A DNA stretch of 64,000 nt from Novosphingobium subterraneum (GTDB lineage Bacteria; Pseudomonadota; Alphaproteobacteria; Sphingomonadales; Sphingomonadaceae), in contig NZ_JRVC01000004.1 in the NCBI RefSeq assembly GCF_000807925.1, forward strand, positions 211,657 to 275,656. The letters are read 5' to 3'. Shown piece after piece: positions 43,871 through 53,265 of this stretch; the first letter of the stretch is position 1; every line of letters begins with the position of its first letter. The notes under the pieces are model-generated. The model had not been told where the DNA came from. It ran no database searches and worked only from the letters and a program-made list of their open reading frames with translations. A program made the position numbers and the translations under genes.

Positions 43871-44929
43871 ATCACCTTTCCTGCCCCGCCAGCCCCGACG
43901 CTCCGTCTCGGCTTCGATGCCGAAGCGCTCGCCGCCAACTGGCGCGCGCTTGATGCCCTGTCCGGCCGCGCGAGCGCTGGTGCCGCGGTCAAGGCTGATG
44001 CCTACGGGGTAGGCGCGGCGCGGGTGGTTCCGGTGCTTGCCGCCGCGGGCTGCGGCACCTTCTTCGTGGCGCACTGGACTGAAGCGGCAGAGATACTGCC
44101 TTACGTGCCCGCTGCATCCATAGCAGTGCTTCATGGTCCCTTGACCGGCGAAGAAAGCGAGTTTGCAAGGGCAACAGGTGTTCGTCCTGTCATCAACAGT
44201 TTGGAGCAGGCGCGGCGTTGGAGCAGTGGCGGAGGAGGCCCTTGCCACCTGATGGTCGATACCGGGATGAACCGTCTCGGCGTGCCGCTTGATCAGATTG
44301 GCGATCCCGCGATCAGTGCACTTCAGATCGACCTGTGCATGAGCCATCTGGCCAGTGCGGACGAGGACGTATCGCAGAACGAATCGCAGCTGCAGTTGTT
44401 CGAGGACGTCCGCCGCAGCATCCCGGCCCGGCGTTACAGCCTCGCCAACAGCGCCGGCATAGCGCTCGGCAAGGGCTATCACGCCGACCTGACCCGGCCC
44501 GGGCTTGCGCTTTATGGCGGCATCGCCAGACCCGAACTGGCGCCGCACATCCGCCCGGTCGTCCGGCCCGAAGCGGCGCTGTTGCAGACTCGGACACTGC
44601 GGGCGGGCGACAGGGTGGGCTACAACGCACTGTTCACTGCCGATCAGCCGATGCGGATCGGGATCATCTCGCTCGGTTACGCCGACGGATACCTGCGATG
44701 CTGGTCCTGCATCGGCACGTTTCTTTGGCAGGACCGAAAGGCTCGGGTCCTGGGGCGTGTCTCGATGGACCTGACGATCGTGGATCTGGCGGAAATCCCC
44801 GATTGTCATGAGGGTGAATGGTTAACCGCGGACTACCAGCTCCCTGCTGCAGCCGCGCAAAGCGGGCTTTCGCAATACGAATTGCTGACATTGCTGGGCA
44901 AGCGCTTCTCCCGCCAAAATGGATTCTGA
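43871..44929 (+). CDS. alr: Alanine racemase with non-canonical start
   Basis: The PLP enzyme making D-alanine for peptidoglycan, about 352 residues. The PLP lysine (Lys41 from this start) lies in AAVKADAYGVGA, the second catalytic residue Tyr251 in VGYNALF, and SMDLTIVDL is also typical. Between the in-frame stop at 43832 and the lysine codon at 43991 there is no ATG, GTG or TTG. Starting at the first ordinary codon (GTG 44024) would delete the catalytic lysine. I place the start at ATC 43871, with GGA eight bases upstream, one base after the MFS stop; CTG 43850 and ATT 43853 are alternatives. Confidence 0.8.
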   Translation: MTFPAPPAPTLRLGFDAEALAANWRALDALSGRASAGAAVKADAYGVGAARVVPVLAAAGCGTFFVAHWTEAAEILPYVPAASIAVLHGPLTGEESEFARATGVRPVINSLEQARRWSSGGGGPCHLMVDTGMNRLGVPLDQIGDPAISALQIDLCMSHLASADEDVSQNESQLQLFEDVRRSIPARRYSLANSAGIALGKGYHADLTRPGLALYGGIARPELAPHIRPVVRPEAALLQTRTLRAGDRVGYNALFTADQPMRIGIISLGYADGYLRCWSCIGTFLWQDRKARVLGRVSMDLTIVDLAEIPDCHEGEWLTADYQLPAAAAQSGLSQYELLTLLGKRFSRQNGF

Positions 44930-44955
44930 CTGGGGTTGTTAAGATTTGTTGCGCC

Positions 44956-44973
44956 GCACATGCTGCACATGCT
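44956..44973 (+). promoter_or_regulatory. Tandem 9-bp repeat in the phaR promoter
   Basis: GCACATGCT occurs twice with no gap, about 35 bases before the phaR start. GCTAATAC overlaps its end and resembles an alphaproteobacterial -10 box, so the repeat could be the operator through which PhaR or another factor controls this promoter. The inference is modest. Confidence 0.4.
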
Positions 44974-45007
44974 AATACTAAGCAACGTCGCAGTGGGGGC
45001 CCAAACC

Positions 45008-45559
45008 ATGGCCAGTGAGTCCAAGTCCGGCGGCACGGTTATAATCAAAAAGTACGCAAACCGTCGCCTCTACAACACCAGTACCTCAAGCTATATCACG
45101 CTCGACCATCTTGCTCAGATGGTTAAGGACAATGTCGACTTTCAGGTGATCGATGCCAAGACGGGTGCGGATCTGACGCACGCGATTCTGACCCAGATCA
45201 TCATGGAGGAGGAGTCCGCCGGCGAGCAGATGCTGCCGACCAATTTCCTGCGACAGCTCATCTCCATGTATGGCAATTCGATGCAGGCATTCCTGCCCGG
45301 CTATCTAGAAGCCTCGATGGAACATTTCCGCGAGAACCAGGCCAAGATGCGCAAGGCGATCGAGGAAAGCATCGGCGCCAATCCGCTCGCCCAGATCGCA
45401 CAGCGTAACATGGAAATGTTCAAGGCTGCTGCCGCCGCTTTCGTTCCCGGCGCGGCCACCAAGGACGAGAGTACCCCCGTTGCTGAGGGCGACGACCTGG
45501 ACGTCCTGCGCAAGCAGATGGCCGACATGCAGAAGAAGCTCGACGAGCTTTCCAAGTAA
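45008..45559 (+). CDS. phaR: Polyhydroxyalkanoate synthesis regulator PhaR
   Basis: A 183-residue DNA-binding regulator. The N-terminal TVIIKKYANRRLYNTSTSSYITL is the PHB/PHA accumulation regulator DNA-binding domain, followed by QVIDAKTGADLTHAILTQIIMEEE. The C-terminal third is helical, with an acidic coiled-coil end. PhaR represses phasin and PHA genes and senses PHB granules. GGGGG eight bases upstream supports the ATG at 45008; an in-frame start at 44936 would cover the promoter-like region. Confidence 0.93.
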   Translation: MASESKSGGTVIIKKYANRRLYNTSTSSYITLDHLAQMVKDNVDFQVIDAKTGADLTHAILTQIIMEEESAGEQMLPTNFLRQLISMYGNSMQAFLPGYLEASMEHFRENQAKMRKAIEESIGANPLAQIAQRNMEMFKAAAAAFVPGAATKDESTPVAEGDDLDVLRKQMADMQKKLDELSK

Positions 45560-45612
45560 GCGGTTTTCCTTCCCGCCTTTCCGTCATTTTGAGCTGATGA
45601 CGGCATTGCGGG

Positions 45613-45629
45613 AAGCGCTTTTGCGCTTT
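45613..45629 (+). terminator. Terminator-like hairpin between phaR and proS
   Basis: AAGCGC TTTT GCGCTT forms a 6-bp hairpin followed by TA. A second weaker hairpin (CCGTCAT / ATGACGG) lies at 45581-45603. Either may end the phaR transcript. Confidence 0.45.
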
Positions 45630-45642
45630 AACGCGCTGCCTC

Positions 45643-47190
45643 ATGAACAAGCCCGCAATCAAGCACGCGCTCAACGTCAAGCGCGCTGACGACTTCGCCC
45701 AGTGGTATCAGGCCGTGATTTCCGAGGCCGAGCTTGCCGAGGAATCCGGCGTGCGCGGCTGCATGGTGATCAAGCCATGGGGCTACGGCATCTGGGAACG
45801 CATCCAGAAGCTGATGGACGCCGAGATCAAGGAAGCGGGCGTCGAGAACTGCTACTTCCCCCTGTTCATCCCGCTGTCCTACTTCGCCAAGGAAGCCGAA
45901 CATGTCGAAGGCTTCGCCAAGGAAATGGCGGTCGTCACGCACCACCGCCTGATTTCTGACGGCAAGGGCGGACTGACGCCCGATCCCGAAGCCAAGCTGG
46001 AAGAGCCGCTGGTTGTTCGTCCGACCTCGGAAACGGTGATCGGCGCGGCGATGGCGCGCTGGGTCCAGTCATGGCGCGACCTGCCGCTGATGGTCAATCA
46101 GTGGGCCAACGTCGTGCGCTGGGAAATGCGCACCCGCATGTTCCTGCGCACCAGCGAGTTTCTCTGGCAGGAGGGCCACACCGCGCACGCCGACGAGGCT
46201 GACGCGATGAAGGAGACGCTGCGCGCGCTCGAGATGTATCGCGCCTTTGCCGAAGGTCCGCTGGCGATGCCGGTCATCGCCGGGCCGAAGCCCGAGAACG
46301 AACGCTTCCCCGGCGCGGTCGAGACTTTCTCGATCGAGGCCATGATGCAGGACGGCAAGGCGCTGCAGGCCGGCACTTCGCATTACCTGGGTACGACCTT
46401 CGCGCAGGCCGCGGGCATCCGTTATCAGGACAAGGAGGGCCAGCAGGCGCTGGCGCACACCACGTCGTGGGGCGTTTCGACGCGCCTGATCGGCGGCGTG
46501 ATCATGACACATGGCGACGACGACGGCCTTCGCGTCCCACCGCAGGTGGCGCCGCAGCAGATCGTGATCCTGCCGATGCTGCGCGACAACGATGGGGACG
46601 AAGCGCTGCTTGCCTACTGCGAAGAGATCCGCAAGGCGCTGGCCAGCCAGTCTGCCTTCGGCGAGCGTGTGCGCGTCCTGCTCGACAAGCGTCCGGGCAA
46701 GGCCACGCAGAAGCGCTGGGCGTGGGTCAAGCGCGGCGTGCCGCTGATTCTCGAGATCGGCGGTCGCGACGCAGAGGGCGGGCAGGTTTCGGCGCTACGC
46801 CGTGACCGGCTGTGGCGCGAGGATGCCAAGCCCAACTTCGTCGGGCAGGCCAAGGGGGATTTCATCGCCTCGGCTGCGGCAGAGCTCGAGGCGATCCAGA
46901 ATTCCCTCTACGAGGAGGCGCGCCAGCGCCGCGATGCGCAGATCGTGCGCGACGTGAGGGATCTTGACGGCCTGAAGACCTACTTCGCCGAGGGTAACAA
47001 GTATCCCGGCTGGGTCGAAATGGGCTGGAGCAAGCCGACCGGTGCCGCGCTGGACAAGGTTGTCGAGCAGTTGAAGGCGCTCAAGCTGACGATCCGCAAC
47101 ACGCCCCTCGATGCCCGGAAGCCGGATGGGGTTTGTCCGTTCACCGGCGAACCGGCGGTCGAGAAGATCCTGATCGCCAGGGCTTATTGA
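45643..47190 (+). CDS. proS: Prolyl-tRNA synthetase
   Basis: A 515-residue class II synthetase of the short type without the editing insertion. Motifs: GCMVIKPWGYGIWERIQ, the class II motif 2 NVVRWEMRTRMFLRTSEFLWQEGHTAH (cited in part), HTTSWGVSTRLIGGVIMTHGDDDGLRVPP, and the C-terminal CPFTGEPAVEKILIARAY. It charges tRNA-Pro. No editing domain is expected at this length, so mischarged alanine would need a separate deacylase. Confidence 0.96.
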   Translation: MNKPAIKHALNVKRADDFAQWYQAVISEAELAEESGVRGCMVIKPWGYGIWERIQKLMDAEIKEAGVENCYFPLFIPLSYFAKEAEHVEGFAKEMAVVTHHRLISDGKGGLTPDPEAKLEEPLVVRPTSETVIGAAMARWVQSWRDLPLMVNQWANVVRWEMRTRMFLRTSEFLWQEGHTAHADEADAMKETLRALEMYRAFAEGPLAMPVIAGPKPENERFPGAVETFSIEAMMQDGKALQAGTSHYLGTTFAQAAGIRYQDKEGQQALAHTTSWGVSTRLIGGVIMTHGDDDGLRVPPQVAPQQIVILPMLRDNDGDEALLAYCEEIRKALASQSAFGERVRVLLDKRPGKATQKRWAWVKRGVPLILEIGGRDAEGGQVSALRRDRLWREDAKPNFVGQAKGDFIASAAAELEAIQNSLYEEARQRRDAQIVRDVRDLDGLKTYFAEGNKYPGWVEMGWSKPTGAALDKVVEQLKALKLTIRNTPLDARKPDGVCPFTGEPAVEKILIARAY

Positions 47191-47195
47191 TCAAC

Positions 47196-47224
47196 AAGGG
47201 TGGCAGGGAACTGCCGCCCTTTTT
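47196..47224 (+). terminator. Terminator after proS
   Basis: AAGGGTGGCAG / CTGCCGCCCTT form an 11-bp stem with one G-T pair and loop GGAA, followed by TTT. Confidence 0.8.
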
Positions 47225-47270
47225 GTCAGGGCCCCTTGGCGCTGCCGGTCGTGGCGCTAGTCTCGGCCGC

Positions 47271-48590
47271 ATGAGACACGCGCTTTACCTCGTCCCGTTC
47301 CTGTATTCGTCTGCAGTTCTGGCCGCGCCCGAGGACGCTATCTCCGAGGCACGGCTGCGGGCCAATGTGGAAAAGCTCGTCAGCTTCGGCACGCGCCATA
47401 CGCTGTCGTCGCAGACCGACCCCGAGCGGGGGATCGGTGCGGCGCGTAAATGGGCCGAAGCGGAGTTTCGCAAGAGTTCGGCCGCTTGCGGCAACTGCCT
47501 GGAGATCGTCCTGCCGGAAACGGTGGTGAGCGGTGACCGTGTCCCGGTGCCGACCCGTCTCGTCAATGTGGTGGCCATCCAGCGCGGTACCGAACGTCCC
47601 AGCGAGGTTGTCATCGTGCAGGCGCACATCGACAGCCGCGTGTCGGACGTGCTCGACGCGACGAAGGATGCGCCGGGCGCTAACGACGACGGCTCGGGCA
47701 CTGCGCTGGTAATTGAAGCTGCGCGTGTGCTGTCGAAGGAGAAGTTCCCCGCCACGATCGTCTATGCTGCGCTGTCGGGCGAAGAGCAGGGGCTGCTCGG
47801 CGGCAAGCTGCTGGCGGACTATGCGGCGCAGCAGGGCTGGACCGTGAAGGCCGTGCTCAACAACGATATCGTCGGCGGCTCGACTGGGTCCGACGGCTAC
47901 AGGGACGATGCACACGTGCGCGTCCTGTCCGAAGGCCCTCGCGCCGATGCGACCGACGCCCTCCGCGCCCAGATGCGCCGTTATGGGGGCGAGAATGACA
48001 GTCCATCACGCAATATCTCGCGCTGGATTGCCAAGCTGGCGGATAAGGATGATGCCGGGCTGGCGGTGCGGCAGATCTGGCGGGCTGACCGGCTCGGCCG
48101 GGGCGGGGACCAGTTGCCTTTTTCCGACAAGGGCTACCCCGCGATCCGCTTCACCGTGGCGGTCGAGGACTACGAACACCAGCATCAGGACTTGCGCACC
48201 GAAGGCGGGGTGAAGTTCGGCGATACTGTGGACGAGATGGATTTTCCGTATCTTGCCAAGGTGACGCGACTGAACGTGCGTGCGCTGGCAAAGCTGGCGC
48301 GCACGCCGATTCCGCCCGTGCCCGTGGTCAAGGGCGCAGTGCAGCCCAGCACGGACATCGCGTGGCAACCGGTGCCGGGGGCCGCGCGCTATGTGCTGTG
48401 GCAACGCCGGACCGACGCGCCGATGTGGGAGACGCGCGTGCTCGAAACCGTGGGGACAAAAGCCAGCCTGCCTGGCGTTCGCGCGGACGACTGGCTGTTC
48501 GGCGTCAGTGCAGTCGCTGCCGATGGAGACGAAAGTCCCATCGCTTCGGCAGTACCGGGCGGTCAATTCGGCCCGTTACCCAAGCCGTAA
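47271..48590 (+). CDS. Exported M28 family aminopeptidase
   Basis: A 439-residue zinc peptidase. The ATG at 47271 gives a signal peptide (MRHALYLVPFLYSSAVLAAPED). M28 metal ligands appear in VQAHIDSR, GANDDGSGTALVIEAARVL, LSGEEQGLLGG, NNDIVGG, and YEHQHQD. A C-terminal region from about residue 355 looks like a fibronectin-type extension. It is predicted to act in the periplasm or outside, releasing N-terminal residues from peptides. An upstream in-frame start at 47133 would overlap proS and is rejected. Confidence 0.88.
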   Translation: MRHALYLVPFLYSSAVLAAPEDAISEARLRANVEKLVSFGTRHTLSSQTDPERGIGAARKWAEAEFRKSSAACGNCLEIVLPETVVSGDRVPVPTRLVNVVAIQRGTERPSEVVIVQAHIDSRVSDVLDATKDAPGANDDGSGTALVIEAARVLSKEKFPATIVYAALSGEEQGLLGGKLLADYAAQQGWTVKAVLNNDIVGGSTGSDGYRDDAHVRVLSEGPRADATDALRAQMRRYGGENDSPSRNISRWIAKLADKDDAGLAVRQIWRADRLGRGGDQLPFSDKGYPAIRFTVAVEDYEHQHQDLRTEGGVKFGDTVDEMDFPYLAKVTRLNVRALAKLARTPIPPVPVVKGAVQPSTDIAWQPVPGAARYVLWQRRTDAPMWETRVLETVGTKASLPGVRADDWLFGVSAVAADGDESPIASAVPGGQFGPLPKP

Positions 48591-48620
48591 CTTCTTGCCA
48601 TCGGCGGGCATAACGACCAC

Positions 48621-50909
48621 ATGCCGCCAATGGCCAAGAACAAGTTTCCGCAAGGGCTCCCGACGCGCCAGCAAGTGCTGGACTTCATTGCACAATCGGA
48701 CGAGCCTGCGGGCAAGCGCGAGATCGCCAAGGCTTTCGGCCTGAAAGGCACCGAGAAGATCGCGCTCAAGACGCTGCTCAAGGACATGGCCGAAGAAGGC
48801 CTGATCGATGGCAACCGCAGCGCCTTCCACGCCATGGGTGGCGTGCCGCGCGTAACGGTGTTGCGCATTGTCGAAATCGATGAGGGCGAACCTGTCGCCA
48901 TCCCCGACAGCTGGCAGCCGGAGGACGCAAGCCCGCCGCCGCGGCTGCGGGTCGTGGAACCGCGGGGCAAGGCCAGGGACCGCGGCCCTGCGCTGCGCGT
49001 CGGTGATCGCATTCTGGCGCGCACTGAGGAAGCAGGGAAGGGCTGGCTCGCCCATCCGATGAAGAAGATTCAGGGCGGCGAAGAGCAGTTGATGGGCGTC
49101 GTCGAACTTGACGGCACTGGCAAAGGCTGGCTCGCGCCGGTCGACAAGCGCGTGCGCAATGCCGTGCCGATTTCGGACCTTGGTGGCGCAGAGGCGGGGC
49201 AACTCGTGCTGGCCGAGCCTGCGGGGCGCTCACCGCGTTCGGGCATGAAGGTGGTTGCCGTGCTGGGCGATCCGCTGGCGCCGCGCGCGTTCAGCCTGAT
49301 CGCGATCCACAAGCATGGCATTCCGTTCGTGTTCCCCGAAGCCGCGCTCCGTGAGGCCGAGGAGGCGGCGAAGCTGCCGCTCAGCGAAGACAAGCGCGAA
49401 GACCTGCGGCATCTGCCGATCGTGGCGATCGACCCGGCCGATGCGCGCGATCATGACGACGCCATCTGGGCCGAGCCGGACGGACAGGGCGGCTTCAACG
49501 CCCTTGTCGCGATTGCCGATGTCAGCTTCTACGTTCGTCCCGGCGGCCAGACCGACCGTGAAGCCCGCAAGCGCGGCAACTCGGTCTACTTTCCTGATCG
49601 CGTCGTGCCGATGCTGCCCGAAGTGCTGTCGGCAGACGTCTGTTCGCTGAAATCGGGCGCAGACCGTGCCGCGATGGCTTGCCACCTCTCGATCGACAGC
49701 GCGGGGCGGATCAAGGATTGGCGCTTTACCCGCGCGATCGTGCGGATCGCCGAAGTGATCGCCTATGAAGAAGCGCAGCGGCGCATCGATTCAGGGGAAG
49801 CCGAGGCGCACCTCGCCAACTTGTGGGACGCGTGGCGGTTGCTGGAGAAGGCGCGCAATGAACGCGATCCGCTGAACCTCGAACTGCCCGAGCGGCGCGT
49901 GGTGCTCGACGAGCAGGGCAAGATCGCCGAGATCGCGATTCGCGAACGGCTCGATGCGCACCGGGTGGTCGAGGACTTCATGATCGCGGCGAACGTTGCT
50001 GCGGCCAAGGCGCTGGAGGCAAAGGTCGCTCCGGTCGTCTATCGCATTCACGAACCGCCGAGCCGCGAGAAGCTGGTGGCGCTCAAGGACTATCTGGCGA
50101 CATTCGATCGCAAGCTTTCGCTGGGGCAGGTGATCACACCCTCGTTGTTCAACCGCATGCTCAAGGACATTGCCGACGAGGCGGAAAAGGCGCTGATCAT
50201 GGAGGCCGTGCTACGCAGCCAGACGCAGGCCTACTACGGTCCGCGCAATGCCGGGCACTTTGGCTTGAGCCTGGGGTCCTACGCGCACTTCACCTCGCCG
50301 ATCCGACGGTATTCGGACTTGCTGGTCCACCGCGCGCTGGTCGACGCCTATGGTCTGGAGCAGCCACGGCCCAAGGCCGATCTGCCGCCGACGTCCGGTC
50401 TGTCGGACCGTGACCGGGGCGATCTTGCGCGGGTTTCCGAAGCCATCAGCAATGCCGAGCGCCGCGCGATGGAGGCCGAGCGCGACACCATCGACCGCTA
50501 TGTCGCGGCTTGGCTTTCGGGCAAGGTCGGCGAAGTGTTCGACACGCGAATCACCGGCGTCCAGAAGTTCGGTCTGTTCGCCACCATTATCGGTCTCGGT
50601 GGCGATGGGTTGGTGCCGGTATCGACCCTCGGGGCGGAGCGTTTCAACCATGACGAGAAGGCGCAGCGCCTGATCGGTGAACTGAGCGGCGAGGAGTTTG
50701 CCATGGGGCAGATTCTCAAGCTGCGGCTTGCCGAGGCCAACCCCCTTACAGGGGCGCTCAAGTTCGAGCCGGTTGACGTTGCCGAAGGCGTCCAACGCAT
50801 CGAGCGGCGTGGCGGCAAGATGGAACACACGCCCAGGCGGCAGGGAAACTATACCGCGGGCAAGCGGGGTCGCCCATCGAACATCCGGCACCAGGGCAAG
50901 CGCAAGTGA
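48621..50909 (+). CDS. rnr: Ribonuclease R
   Basis: A 762-residue 3'-to-5' exoribonuclease able to degrade structured RNA. It has an N-terminal helix-turn-helix-like region (PTRQQVLDFIAQSDEPAGKREIAKAFGLKG), cold-shock domains, the catalytic RNB domain (IAIDPADARDHDDAIWAEPD with metal-binding Asp residues, and AHFTSPIRRYSDLLVHRAL) and a C-terminal S1 domain. The last ~25 residues are basic. ATG codons at 48621 and 48630 are both possible. The stop abuts the convergent UspA gene with no gap. Confidence 0.96.
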   Translation: MPPMAKNKFPQGLPTRQQVLDFIAQSDEPAGKREIAKAFGLKGTEKIALKTLLKDMAEEGLIDGNRSAFHAMGGVPRVTVLRIVEIDEGEPVAIPDSWQPEDASPPPRLRVVEPRGKARDRGPALRVGDRILARTEEAGKGWLAHPMKKIQGGEEQLMGVVELDGTGKGWLAPVDKRVRNAVPISDLGGAEAGQLVLAEPAGRSPRSGMKVVAVLGDPLAPRAFSLIAIHKHGIPFVFPEAALREAEEAAKLPLSEDKREDLRHLPIVAIDPADARDHDDAIWAEPDGQGGFNALVAIADVSFYVRPGGQTDREARKRGNSVYFPDRVVPMLPEVLSADVCSLKSGADRAAMACHLSIDSAGRIKDWRFTRAIVRIAEVIAYEEAQRRIDSGEAEAHLANLWDAWRLLEKARNERDPLNLELPERRVVLDEQGKIAEIAIRERLDAHRVVEDFMIAANVAAAKALEAKVAPVVYRIHEPPSREKLVALKDYLATFDRKLSLGQVITPSLFNRMLKDIADEAEKALIMEAVLRSQTQAYYGPRNAGHFGLSLGSYAHFTSPIRRYSDLLVHRALVDAYGLEQPRPKADLPPTSGLSDRDRGDLARVSEAISNAERRAMEAERDTIDRYVAAWLSGKVGEVFDTRITGVQKFGLFATIIGLGGDGLVPVSTLGAERFNHDEKAQRLIGELSGEEFAMGQILKLRLAEANPLTGALKFEPVDVAEGVQRIERRGGKMEHTPRRQGNYTAGKRGRPSNIRHQGKRK

Positions 50910-51368
50910 TCAACTGAAGCGGTCGATTTCCTCGTCGGAGATCGCGCCGGGAACGATCATCAGCGGGCAGGGGAGCTGCCCGGCAATGCCGGCGAAGTGG
51001 CTGACCAGAGGCCCGGGATTGCCGCCACCGGCCGCGCCCAGCACCAGCGCGGAGACTTCGGGATGCTCGCCCAGATATTCGCGCACGACTTTCGGGCCGT
51101 CGCCCATACGCACAGAGATCTGCGGAGAAAGGCCTGACTCGCTGGCCAGGCTTCCGGCGGCAGTCATGGCGAGGACTTCGGCCCGATCGCGCGCTTCCTC
51201 CTCGATCGTGGCCTGCACGCCACCAAACGCGACGAACTGCTGTTGCGGCACCAATGCAAGGATGTGGACCGTGCCATCGGTGCGGACCGCGCGCCGCGCC
51301 GCAAAACGCAAGGCGCCTTTGGCCTCGTCGGTCTCGTCCATGATGACCAGATAAATGCGCTGCGACAT
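50910..51368 (-). CDS. Universal stress protein (UspA family)
   Basis: A 152-residue single-domain UspA protein. The N-terminal strand [20 protein letters not shown] and the C-terminal nucleotide-loop-like [20 protein letters not shown] fit the ATP-binding type (GxxG-9x-G pattern, loosely kept). GAGGACAG upstream supports MSQRIYL at 51368; the longer frame to 51449 is not used. The role is in stress survival, unspecific. It is divergent from the pdhC gene; the 171-base gap probably holds both promoters. Confidence 0.85.
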   Translation of the reverse strand: MSQRIYLVIMDETDEAKGALRFAARRAVRTDGTVHILALVPQQQFVAFGGVQATIEEEARDRAEVLAMTAAGSLASESGLSPQISVRMGDGPKVVREYLGEHPEVSALVLGAAGGGNPGPLVSHFAGIAGQLPCPLMIVPGAISDEEIDRFS

Positions 51369-51539
51369 GGCGAACTGTCCTCTCGATCCACACGTATCGG
51401 CAAATTCGTATGCGGCGCAAGCGGCAAGCCACTTGACCCGACGCGCCATGCTGGTGAAATGGGCGTGACAAAAGGTGCAGAGGAGGTTTCCGCTACGGAC
51501 TCCCTGCGGCTTGCCATCAGGACACGGAAAAACACGCCC

Positions 51540-52829
51540 ATGCCCATCGCCATCAAGATGCCCGCCCTTTCCCCCACCATGGAAGAAGGGACGCTTTCCA
51601 AATGGCTGGTCAAGGTCGGCGACAAGGTTTCCTCGGGCGACATCATGGCCGAGATCGAAACTGACAAGGCCACGATGGAGTTCGAGGCTGTCGATGAAGG
51701 CACGATCGTTTCGATCGACGTTGCCGAGGGTGCCGAGGGCGTGAAGGTTGGCACCGTGATCGCGATGATCGCAGGCGAGGACGAAGATGCCAGCGCACCT
51801 GCGCCTGCCGCCACGGCCGCTCCTGCTCCGAAGGCGGAACCCGCGCCAACGCCTGCCCCTGCAGCAGCGCCTGCCCCGGCACCGGCCCCTGTTGCTGCCG
51901 CAGCGCCTGCCGCCAAGGGCGACCGCGTGATCGCCAGCCCTCTGGCCAAGCGCATTGCCGCAGACAAGGGCATCGACCTTGCGGGGATCGCCGGATCAGG
52001 CCCCAATGGCCGCATCGTCCGTGCCGACGTCGAAGGTGCCAAGCCCGCCACCGCCGCGCCTGCGGCCACTGCACCAGCCTCTGCTCCGGCAGCGGCACCT
52101 GCTGCGGCTCCGGCACCTGCAGCCGTGCCCGACTTTGGCATCCCCTATGAGGCGACCAAGCTCAACAACGTACGCAAGACGATCGCTCGCCGCCTGACCG
52201 AGGCGAAGCAGACGATCCCGCACATCTACCTTACCGTCGACATCCAGCTCGATGCCCTGCTCAAGCTGCGCGGTCAGCTCAACAAGGCGCTCGAGGCGCA
52301 GGGCGTGAAGCTTTCGGTCAACGACCTGATCATCAAGGCGCTGGCCAAGGCGCTGGTGCAGGTACCCAAGTGCAACGTCAGCTTCGCGGGCGACGAACTG
52401 CGCACCTACAGCCGCGCCGATATCTCGGTCGCCGTCGCGGCGCCTTCTGGCCTGATCACGCCGATCATCGTCGATGCCGGCAGCAAGTCGATCTCGGCCA
52501 TCGCCACGGAAATGAAGACGCTCGCCGGCAAGGCACGCGAGGGCAAGCTGCAGCCGCACGAATACCAGGGCGGCACGGCTTCGCTTTCCAACCTCGGCAT
52601 GTTCGGGATCAAGAGCTTCGACGCGGTGATCAACCCGCCGCAGGCGATGATCATGGCCGTGGGCGCGGGCGAGCAGCGCCCTTACGTGATTGATGGCGCA
52701 CTGGGCATTGCCACGGTCATGTCGGCAACCGGCAGTTTCGACCACCGCGCCATCGATGGCGCCGATGGTGCCGAACTGATGCAGGCGTTCAAGAACCTGA
52801 TCGAGAACCCGCTGGGTCTGGTGGCCTGA
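51540..52829 (+). CDS. pdhC: Pyruvate dehydrogenase E2 (dihydrolipoyl acetyltransferase)
   Basis: A 429-residue E2. The lipoyl domain starts [20 protein letters not shown], with Lys43 in [14 protein letters not shown] long Ala/Pro linker, the subunit-binding domain ([20 protein letters not shown]), a second Ala/Pro linker and the catalytic domain follow, with [13 protein letters not shown] (His402, Asp406). One lipoyl domain is present. E1 genes are not adjacent. The ATG at 51540 has GGAAA upstream; an open frame reaches back to 51243 but only antisense to uspA. Confidence 0.94.
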   Translation: MPIAIKMPALSPTMEEGTLSKWLVKVGDKVSSGDIMAEIETDKATMEFEAVDEGTIVSIDVAEGAEGVKVGTVIAMIAGEDEDASAPAPAATAAPAPKAEPAPTPAPAAAPAPAPAPVAAAAPAAKGDRVIASPLAKRIAADKGIDLAGIAGSGPNGRIVRADVEGAKPATAAPAATAPASAPAAAPAAAPAPAAVPDFGIPYEATKLNNVRKTIARRLTEAKQTIPHIYLTVDIQLDALLKLRGQLNKALEAQGVKLSVNDLIIKALAKALVQVPKCNVSFAGDELRTYSRADISVAVAAPSGLITPIIVDAGSKSISAIATEMKTLAGKAREGKLQPHEYQGGTASLSNLGMFGIKSFDAVINPPQAMIMAVGAGEQRPYVIDGALGIATVMSATGSFDHRAIDGADGAELMQAFKNLIENPLGLVA

Positions 52830-52862
52830 GCCTGATCGCCTGAAACAAGTCGCAGGGGTGCA

Positions 52863-53252
52863 ATGATGGCCGATCCGCTACCACAGGGCGAACCGGCCAT
52901 CCGCATCACGGCGATGCCAGCTGATGCGAACCCCGCCGGCGATATCTTTGGCGGATGGCTCATGGCGCAGATGGACATGGCGGCAGGCATTGTCGCGGCA
53001 AGAAGGGCCAAGGGCCGCGCCGCGACGATCGCCGTGGAGGGCATGACCTTCCATCACCCGGTCCATGTGGGTGACGAGGTTTCGGTCTATGCCTCTCTTG
53101 CCAAGGCGGGACGCACTTCGATGACCATCGATGTGGAAACCTGGCGCCGCGCCCGCACCGGCGAGGATCGCCAGAAGGTAACGCAAGCACGATTCTTCTT
53201 CGTCGCCATCGACGACGAACGCAAACCGCGGCCCTTGCCGCAGACAGACTGA
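52863..53252 (+). CDS. Acyl-CoA thioesterase, YciA-type hot-dog protein
   Basis: A 129-residue hot-dog fold thioesterase. ANPAGDIFGGWLMAQMDMAAG carries the catalytic acid region of the YciA/BFIT family, and EGMTFHHPVHVGDEVSVYA follows. It hydrolyses acyl-CoA, freeing CoA. It lies between pdhC and lpd on the same strand, with 33 and 13 base gaps, so it is part of that operon. Confidence 0.88.
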   Translation: MMADPLPQGEPAIRITAMPADANPAGDIFGGWLMAQMDMAAGIVAARRAKGRAATIAVEGMTFHHPVHVGDEVSVYASLAKAGRTSMTIDVETWRRARTGEDRQKVTQARFFFVAIDDERKPRPLPQTD

Positions 53253-53265
53253 CAGGAGCATTTGC

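Noticed and set aside
44024..44929. Alanine racemase starting at the GTG at 44024
   Set aside because: This would remove the PLP-binding lysine and the first beta strand, while the frame upstream encodes exactly the expected alanine racemase N-terminus.
51790..52130. GC-rich repetitive stretch in pdhC as a mobile or satellite repeat
   Set aside because: It encodes the two expected Ala/Pro linkers of E2 in frame.
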